A stretch of 38,753 nucleotides of DNA from contig JAIUOJ010000016.1 in NCBI GenBank assembly GCA_020161335.1, forward strand, positions 1 through 38,753. The letters are read 5' to 3'. Under the pieces are notes generated by a model that saw only the letters and a program-made list of their open reading frames with translations, had not been told where the DNA came from and made no database searches. Each line of letters starts with the position of its first letter. The stretch's first letter is position 1. The position numbers were made by a program, and so were the translations under genes. Positions 34,228-38,753 of the stretch are shown here, piece after piece. This stretch comes from Pseudomonadota bacterium. GTDB taxonomy: Bacteria > Pseudomonadota > Gammaproteobacteria > Xanthomonadales > Xanthomonadaceae.

Positions 34228-34632
34228 TTACTTCCTGAGCGCGTCGCGGATCTCGCGCAGCAGCAGCACGTCCTCCGGCGGCGCGGCCGGGGCGGCGTCG
34301 GGCTTGCGGTGCAGGCGATTGATCGCCTTGACCAGCATGAAGATGGCGAAGGCCACGATGATGAACTGGATGATCGCGTTGACGAAGCTGCCGATGCCGA
34401 CCGTCAGCGCGGGCACTTCGGCGCCGCTGGCGTCCACCGAGGCTTCGCGCAGCACCCACGCCCACTTCGAGAAGTCGACGCCGCCGGTCAGCAGGCCGAC
34501 GAAGGGCATGATGATGTTGTCCACCAGTGCCGACACGATCTTGCCGAAGGCGCCGCCGATGACCACGCCCACGGCGAGGTCGATGACGTTGCCGCGCATC
34601 GCGAATTCCTTGAACTCACTCACCATGCCCAT
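34228..34632 (-). CDS. mscL: Large-conductance mechanosensitive channel
   Basis: Inner-membrane pore that opens at high membrane tension to release solutes after osmotic downshock. 134 aa, near E. coli MscL (136). [45 protein letters not shown] is the highly conserved TM1 region, [30 protein letters not shown] is TM2, and the C terminus has the amphipathic bundle with [15 protein letters not shown]. Three closely spaced ATGs exist at 34638, 34632 and 34626. GAGGAG lies directly before the first and exactly six bases before the second, so 34632 ([10 protein letters not shown]) is the best start. Confidence 0.97.
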   Translation of the reverse strand: MGMVSEFKEFAMRGNVIDLAVGVVIGGAFGKIVSALVDNIIMPFVGLLTGGVDFSKWAWVLREASVDASGAEVPALTVGIGSFVNAIIQFIIVAFAIFMLVKAINRLHRKPDAAPAAPPEDVLLLREIRDALRK

Positions 34633-34702
34633 CGGCATCTCCTCGCAGGTTGTCGGGGTGGGAACGGCGGGGCCTGCGTGCGGCACCCGCGGTCGCGGCA
34701 CA

Positions 34703-35419
34703 CTATGCCGCCGGTGCGCGGATGTGGCAACGCAGTTCCAGCACATCGTCCAGCCGCGCCACGCAGGCGTCGCCCGGCTGCAGCGCGGCCACGCCGGCGG
34801 GGGTGCCCATGAACACCAGGTCGCCCGCGCGCAGCGCGTAGAGCTTCGACAGTTCGTGCAGGATCTCGGGCACGTCCCAGATCAGCTGGTCGAGCGTGGA
34901 CTGCTGGCGACGTTCGCCGTTGACGTCCAGCGACAGCATCCGCGGCGCCAGCGCGCCGACGTCGGCCGCGGCGACCAGCGGCGACAGCGGTGCCGACTGG
35001 TCGAATCCCTTGGCGACGTCCCAGGGCAGGCCCTTGGCCTTGGCCGCCGCCTGCAGGTCGCGGCGGGTGAGGTCGAGCCCGACCCCGTAGCCGAACACCA
35101 GCGCCTGCGCCGCGTCCACCGGCAGTTCACCGGCGGGTGCGTCGCGGCCAAGCGCGACCACCAGTTCCACCTCGTGGTGCAGGTCGTGCGTGCCGGGCGG
35201 ATAGGACACCGCGCCATCGACCACGACCGCATCGGCGGGCTTCATGAAGAACACCGGCGTGCCGCGTTCGGCCTTCGACGCCGGCGCGGTGGCGCCCATC
35301 TCGCGCGCGTGATCGGCGAAGTTGCGGCCCACGCAGTAGATGCGGTGCACCGGGAACTGGCCGCCGCCGCGCACCGGCACGCGCGGCGCGGACGCGGCGG
35401 TCACCACGTCGGTCGTCAT
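34703..35419 (-). CDS. Fumarylacetoacetate hydrolase family protein
   Basis: 238-aa member of the FAH family, closest in pattern to fumarylpyruvate/acylpyruvate hydrolases. [20 protein letters not shown] at the N terminus is the typical start, [24 protein letters not shown] carries the metal-binding Glu and the following Asp-rich loop, [40 protein letters not shown] is the core and [19 protein letters not shown] is the family's C-terminal signature. It hydrolyses C-C bonds in acylpyruvates with Mg or Mn. No aromatic catabolism genes are nearby. The gene follows the 96-aa membrane protein gene on the same strand, 13 bp apart. Confidence 0.9.
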   Translation of the reverse strand: MTTDVVTAASAPRVPVRGGGQFPVHRIYCVGRNFADHAREMGATAPASKAERGTPVFFMKPADAVVVDGAVSYPPGTHDLHHEVELVVALGRDAPAGELPVDAAQALVFGYGVGLDLTRRDLQAAAKAKGLPWDVAKGFDQSAPLSPLVAAADVGALAPRMLSLDVNGERRQQSTLDQLIWDVPEILHELSKLYALRAGDLVFMGTPAGVAALQPGDACVARLDDVLELRCHIRAPAA

Positions 35420-35432
35420 GGCGCGAAGCGGT

Positions 35433-35723
35433 TCAGCGCAGGGCGGGTTTGGAGACGACGCGATACTCGGCGTCGAGCGTGTCCGCGGCGGCCGGCCGCA
35501 CCCTGGCCTGTGGCCGGAAGGCGCTGCGCAGCAGGCCGAACGCGATCATCGCGGCACCCACGAACAGCGCGGCCACCAGCAGGACGGCCAGGATCGCCAC
35601 GCCGAGCAGCGCGAACACCACGCGCAGCAGCGCGCTGCGCGGCTTGCGCGGCGAGAACAGCAGTCCACGCAGCGTGGAGCCGTCGAAACGGGCGTGCAGG
35701 GTGCGGAAGAAGGGCGATGCCAT
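35433..35723 (-). CDS. Small single-span membrane protein
   Basis: 96-aa protein of unknown function. A basic N-terminal part (SPRKPRSALLRVV) precedes one long hydrophobic stretch (about residues 35-65: FALLGVAILAVLLVAALFVGAAMIAFGLL), perhaps two short membrane helices, and a basic/acidic tail (RPQARVRPAAADTLDAEYRVVSKP). I recall similar small proteins beside FAH-hydrolase genes in Xanthomonadaceae but give no function. The ATG at 35723 fits. It lies directly upstream of the FAH hydrolase and is divergent from the Rieske gene. Confidence 0.65.
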   Translation of the reverse strand: MASPFFRTLHARFDGSTLRGLLFSPRKPRSALLRVVFALLGVAILAVLLVAALFVGAAMIAFGLLRSAFRPQARVRPAAADTLDAEYRVVSKPALR

Positions 35724-35806
35724 TGGCGTGGGGGTGCGACAATTGCGGGCGTCCAGTATCGGGCGCCCCCGGCATGAAGTTGTAACAGGATCGTTAACGC
35801 CCCGTC

Positions 35807-36163
35807 ATGAACACGCCCGCCCCACGCAAGGTCCTGATCGCACTGGCCGCCATTCCCGATGGCGGCTTCGCCGAAGCGGAAGCCGCGGTCGACGAGGGCG
35901 ATGCCGAATCGCTGTTGCTCTACCGCGACGGCGGCCAGGTGCGCGCCTGGCTCAACATCTGCCCGCATGCCGGACGCCGCCTGGACTGGTCGCCGGGCCA
36001 GTTCCTGAAGTCGAAGGACGGGCTGCTGGTCTGCGCCGCACACGGTGCGAGCTTCGAACTCGAGGGCGGCACCTGCGTCGCCGGCCCGTGCCGCGGCGAA
36101 GCGCTGCGTGCGGTCGCGGTGGAGGTGTCGGCCGAGGGCGACGTGCTGCTGCGGCACGATTGA
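35807..36163 (+). CDS. Rieske [2Fe-2S] protein
   Basis: 118-aa protein with a complete Rieske cluster-binding site: CPHAGRRLD (Cys52, His54) and LVCAAHGASF (Cys76, His79), in a small ferredoxin-like domain with no membrane segment or signal. After it, LEGGTCVAGPC holds an additional Cys pair often seen in small Rieske proteins. It probably passes electrons in the cytoplasm, but no partner oxygenase or reductase is nearby. The ATG at 35807 is the first in frame; a TAA precedes it. The 83 bases upstream have a small AT-rich patch (TTGTAACAGGATCGTTAAC, 35779-35797) that could be a regulatory site. Confidence 0.9.
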   Translation: MNTPAPRKVLIALAAIPDGGFAEAEAAVDEGDAESLLLYRDGGQVRAWLNICPHAGRRLDWSPGQFLKSKDGLLVCAAHGASFELEGGTCVAGPCRGEALRAVAVEVSAEGDVLLRHD

Positions 36164-36238
36164 CGCCGGCCCGGTGCGACCCGGCGCGCGCCGCGCTCCA
36201 TCGTGCCGACATCGGCGCCGGTGCCGGGCTCGCGTCCT

Positions 36239-36991
36239 TCAGTGCCGCGGCACCAGCCCCTCGTCGGTCAGTGCCATCGTGGCCAGGTCGAAGCCCTTGC
36301 CGGTTTCGCGTCGGGCGGCGACGGCAAGTTCACGCAGGGCCTGGGCATTGCCGGTGCGCTGGGCTTCCTCGCGCAGCAGGATCATCGACACCAGCTTGTA
36401 CATCATGCTCTCCGCCAGGCGCTGGCGCAGCGCCATGTCACCAGGCACCGCGTCCTGGCGGGAAAGCAGCCTTTCGACCTGGCCGCGCACGCCGCCGACC
36501 TGTGCCTTCGTCGGCAGCGGCGCATCGTTGGCGGTCATCCACATCACGGTGAAATAGGCGGCGGTCACGTCGGCGAGGTCTTCCTTGCGCAGTCCGTAAG
36601 GCCCGGCGGCGATCGCGAACTGGCCGTGCAGCGGCCGCGCGCGGAAGTAGTCGCCGAAGCGTTCGGCCGCCGGCTTGCCGACGCGGCGCGACAGGGCGTC
36701 GAGGTATTCGCGCTCGGCCAGGCGCGAAACCGCGGGATCGTAGCGGACCCGGAGATCCTGGCCTTGTCCCGTCGGGCGCGGCCGCGCGGTCGCCTGCGTG
36801 GCAGGCCGTTGGCGGGTGGAGGCGCGGTCGCGGGTGGCCGAACGCATCACCGACTGCGCGAGTGCCGTGCTGCCGTAGTCGGGAACCGACCACATCATGC
36901 TGTCGCCGCCGATCATCACGCCGTCCTGCGCTGCGGCCATCACCGGGCACAGGGCCAGGGCGGCATACATCCAGACACGCCAGCTTCGCAC
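36239..36991 (-). CDS. Exported protein, DUF6683-like
   Basis: 250-aa precursor of unknown function. The signal peptide (VWMYAALALCPVMAAAQ) follows a GTG start at 36991 that has a strong AAGGAGG six bases upstream; ATG 36970 is an alternative. A linker rich in Thr, Arg, Pro and Gln (residues about 45-75) leads to a helical domain: LRVRYDPAVSRLAEREYLDALSRRVG, then GPYGLRKEDLADVTAAYFTVMWMTANDAPLPTKAQVGGVRGQVERLL. This pattern is, as I recall, that of DUF6683. No catalytic motif is visible. It lies downstream of the SLC13-type permease on the same strand with 182 bp between. Confidence 0.72.
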   Translation of the reverse strand: MRSWRVWMYAALALCPVMAAAQDGVMIGGDSMMWSVPDYGSTALAQSVMRSATRDRASTRQRPATQATARPRPTGQGQDLRVRYDPAVSRLAEREYLDALSRRVGKPAAERFGDYFRARPLHGQFAIAAGPYGLRKEDLADVTAAYFTVMWMTANDAPLPTKAQVGGVRGQVERLLSRQDAVPGDMALRQRLAESMMYKLVSMILLREEAQRTGNAQALRELAVAARRETGKGFDLATMALTDEGLVPRH

Positions 36992-37004
36992 CGCACGCCT
37001 CCTT

Positions 37005-37030
37005 GTCCTGCATCGACGTCCTGTATCGAT
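37005..37030. repeat. 13-bp tandem repeat in the 5' leader of the DUF6683-like gene
   Basis: GTCCTGCATCGAC and GTCCTGTATCGAT (37005-37017, 37018-37030), followed by a third GTCC. It ends right at the strong ribosome site of the gene downstream. It may be an operator or simple slippage. Confidence 0.6.
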
Positions 37031-37073
37031 GTCCAAGTGTGCACCCGTTCCCGCGTTCGCGGAAGCAACAGCC

Positions 37074-37117
37074 GCGAAGGCGCGGAGGAGGGCGCTCCCG
37101 CCGTTTCGCGCCTTCGC
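37074..37117. terminator. Long inverted repeat after the SLC13-type permease
   Basis: GCGAAGGCGCG (37074-37084) and CGCGCCTTCGC (37107-37117) form a perfect 11-bp stem with a 22-base loop. It lies 57 bases past the permease stop (minus strand) and before the DUF6683-like gene, so it may end that transcript or be a GCGAAGGCGCG-type repeat. No T run follows. Confidence 0.5.
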
Positions 37118-37173
37118 CGTGCCCCATCCACCTTCGGTACCTTCCCCGCAGGGGCGGGAACCGCGATGCCGGA

Positions 37174-38753
37174 TCAGAACAGCAGGTTCACCATCAGCAC
37201 CACGATCGCGGTGTAGATCATCGACAGCGGCACGCCGAGCTTCCACAGTTCGGCCGGACGATAGCCGCCGGGGCCGATGATCATCGACATCACCGGATTG
37301 GACTGGGTGACGAAGTTGTTCGAGGCCGACAGCGCGACGATCAGCGCGAACGCGGTCGGGTTGCCACCCGCGGCCAGCGCGAGGTTGATCGCCAGCGGCA
37401 CCATCACGATCGTCGCGCCGACATGGCTGATCACGATCGAGAACGCGGCGGTGAGCGCGGCGACCGCCAGTTCGATCACCCAGATCGGCAGGCCGCTGGG
37501 CAGGCGTTCGATGCTGTGGCCGGCCACCCAGGCCGCGGCGCCGCTGCTGTCCATCGCCCAGCCCAGCGGGATCAGGCAGGCCATCAGGAACACCGTCTTC
37601 CAGCTGATCGCCGAATAGGCCTCGTCCATCTTCAGCACGCCGAACACCAGCATGCCGGCCACGCCGGTCATCAGCGCGATCGACGTCGGCACCTTGGACG
37701 ACAGCGCGATCAGCATCGTCACCGCGAAGATGATCATCGCGATCTTGAACTTGTGCGGCCGCTGCTCGCCCTTGGGATAGTCGGTGACGACCACGAAGTC
37801 GCGCTTGGCCGCGGTCTGGTCGAGGTCGTGCCAGATGCTGTGCAGCACCAGCATGTCGCCCGCGCGCAGCGGCACGTCGCGCACGTCGTCGCGCAACACG
37901 GTCTTGTCGCGGTTGACCGCGAGCAGGCTGATGCCGTGCTGGCGGCGCAGCTGCAGCTGCGCGGCGGTCTTGCCGATGAACTTCGAGGTCGGCGGGATCA
38001 CCGCCTCGGAGATGCCGGCGCGGCTGGGATTGAACAGGTCGGCGAAGTGGCGCAGCCGCGAATTCATGCGCAGGAACTGGTTCTGCGCGAAATCCGCCAC
38101 CTGCTGCCGCGGGCCCATCGCGCCGAGCACGCTGCCCACCCAGATGCGGGCGTCGCCCGGCGGTGCCAGCCGCGACTCGTTGCCGGTCTGCAGGGCCAGC
38201 AGCAGCGGCGCGTTGTGCAGCGCCTCCGCTTCGCCGAAGGTCATGCCCACCAGCGGGCTGTCGGCGGTCACGGTGAGTTCGTGGACCTCGCCCTCGATGC
38301 CGTAGGTGCGCGAGAAGTAGCTTTCGGTGCGCGCCGGCGTGACGTTGGCGTCGCCATCACCGCGCAGCTGCTTGTCGCCGCGGAAATGGAAGTAGGCCAG
38401 GCCCGCCAGCAGCAGGGTGAGGCCGATCGGCGCCGGCGCGAACATGTTCAGCGGTTCCAGCGTGGCCGCGCCGGAGGGCAGGTTGGCATTGGCCGCGACC
38501 AGCAGGTCGTTGAGCAGGATCAGCGGCGAGTTGCCGACCATGGTCAGCGCGCCGCCCATCACGATCGCCACCGCCACCGGCAGCAGCAGGCGCGACAGGC
38601 TGATGCCGGTGCGCGAGGACAGGCGCGAGACGACCGGCAGGTACAGCGCCATCACCGACGGGTTCTGCATCACCGAGGAATTGAGGCCGGCGATGCCGGA
38701 GGTGAACAGCAGCAGGCGCTGCTCGACGCCGTGTGCGCGCCGCAGCAGCCACG
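37174..38753 (-). CDS. SLC13/DASS-type permease with two RCK_C domains (5' end outside the window)
   Basis: At least 525 aa of a membrane permease; translation runs in from beyond the right edge, so the N terminus is missing. In the visible part: SSVMQNPSVMALYLPVVSRL and GALTMVGNSPLILLNDLL (re-entrant loop and membrane helix typical of the divalent anion:sodium family), then a cytoplasmic pair of TrkA_C/RCK_C domains (about residues 140-200 and 225-290 from the visible Met at 38673, including LLAVNRDKTVLRDDVRDVPLRAGDMLVLHS). The second membrane half follows, with ISHVGATIVMVPLAINLALAAGG and SASNNFVTQSNPVMSMIIGPGGYRPAE near the end. Sulfate, citrate or another dianion are possible substrates. 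The RCK_C pair hints at ligand gating. Confidence 0.88.
   Translation of the reverse strand, partial: WLLRRAHGVEQRLLLFTSGIAGLNSSVMQNPSVMALYLPVVSRLSSRTGISLSRLLLPVAVAIVMGGALTMVGNSPLILLNDLLVAANANLPSGAATLEPLNMFAPAPIGLTLLLAGLAYFHFRGDKQLRGDGDANVTPARTESYFSRTYGIEGEVHELTVTADSPLVGMTFGEAEALHNAPLLLALQTGNESRLAPPGDARIWVGSVLGAMGPRQQVADFAQNQFLRMNSRLRHFADLFNPSRAGISEAVIPPTSKFIGKTAAQLQLRRQHGISLLAVNRDKTVLRDDVRDVPLRAGDMLVLHSIWHDLDQTAAKRDFVVVTDYPKGEQRPHKFKIAMIIFAVTMLIALSSKVPTSIALMTGVAGMLVFGVLKMDEAYSAISWKTVFLMACLIPLGWAMDSSGAAAWVAGHSIERLPSGLPIWVIELAVAALTAAFSIVISHVGATIVMVPLAINLALAAGGNPTAFALIVALSASNNFVTQSNPVMSMIIGPGGYRPAELWKLGVPLSMIYTAIVVLMVNLLF

Noticed and set aside
34626-34638. mscL starting at the first (34638) or third (34626) ATG
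   Set aside because: The Shine-Dalgarno GAGGAG touches the first ATG and is 12 bases from the third, while it is six from the second.

Overview
The window is a high-GC (roughly 70%, judged by eye) chromosomal segment of a gammaproteobacterium of the Xanthomonadaceae/Lysobacterales, most like Luteimonas, Lysobacter or their relatives. The evidence is the set and order of central-carbon genes (tkt, gap, pgk, pyk, class I fbaB, with modABC nearby), which I recall from Xanthomonas chromosomes, the pairing of DUF2339 with DUF3999, and intergenic hairpin repeats built on a CTCTCCCGCTCGCGGGAG-like core. I see no phage, plasmid, CRISPR, tRNA or rRNA signal. The segment reads as ordinary core chromosome, and the unusual material lies mostly in the junctions between genes.

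Layout. (1) 1-2.5 kb: transketolase, converging on bolA across a junction that has been tandemly duplicated with a 120-bp period. (2) 2.6-8.2 kb, minus strand: an MBL-fold hydrolase, a small molybdopterin-domain protein, modA-modB-modC and a large acetyl-CoA hydrolase/transferase, reading toward bolA. (3) 8.2-10.4 kb: a secreted DUF442-type phosphatase/rhodanese-like protein divergent from the MBL gene, an S1/P1 nuclease, and an OmpW porin-like protein with an FNR/ANR-type box upstream. (4) 10.5-21.8 kb: the glycolytic block gap, pgk, pyk, fbaB, interspersed with a DUF2339-DUF3999 membrane pair, an unknown membrane protein, a GNAT acetyltransferase and an exported TonB-C-like protein. (5) 21.9-29.5 kb: two export modules, a MarR-EmrA-EmrB operon with a perfect palindromic operator and an RND adaptor-permease pair. 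(6) 29.7-38.75 kb: housekeeping and accessory genes (GNAT, AGCS symporter, TrmH-type methyltransferase, M28 peptidase, MscL, FAH hydrolase, Rieske protein, a DUF6683-like secreted protein) and the 3' part of an SLC13/RCK-type permease that runs off the right edge.

How the genes work together. tkt, fbaB, gap, pgk and pyk cover the pentose-phosphate link and much of glycolysis/gluconeogenesis. Several have similar -10 motifs followed by a GC-rich stretch, but they are separate transcription units. modABC supplies molybdate and sits in an operon with a molybdopterin-fold protein. The MarR/EmrAB and RND modules would export toxic compounds; neither has its own outer-membrane channel here, so both would need a TolC-type protein encoded elsewhere.

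The most striking observation is at pgk. The first 61 bases of the gene are present twice, 213 bases apart, separated by a 152-base hairpin-rich insert. The recognisable promoter lies upstream of the first copy, so the mRNA should carry a 24-codon leader ORF that begins with the same 20 amino acids as PGK, followed by strong hairpins and a short T run, ahead of the real gene. The other structurally notable points are the duplicated tkt/bolA junction, the MarR operator that exactly fills a promoter spacer and predicts a leaderless mRNA, and the FNR-type box at ompW.
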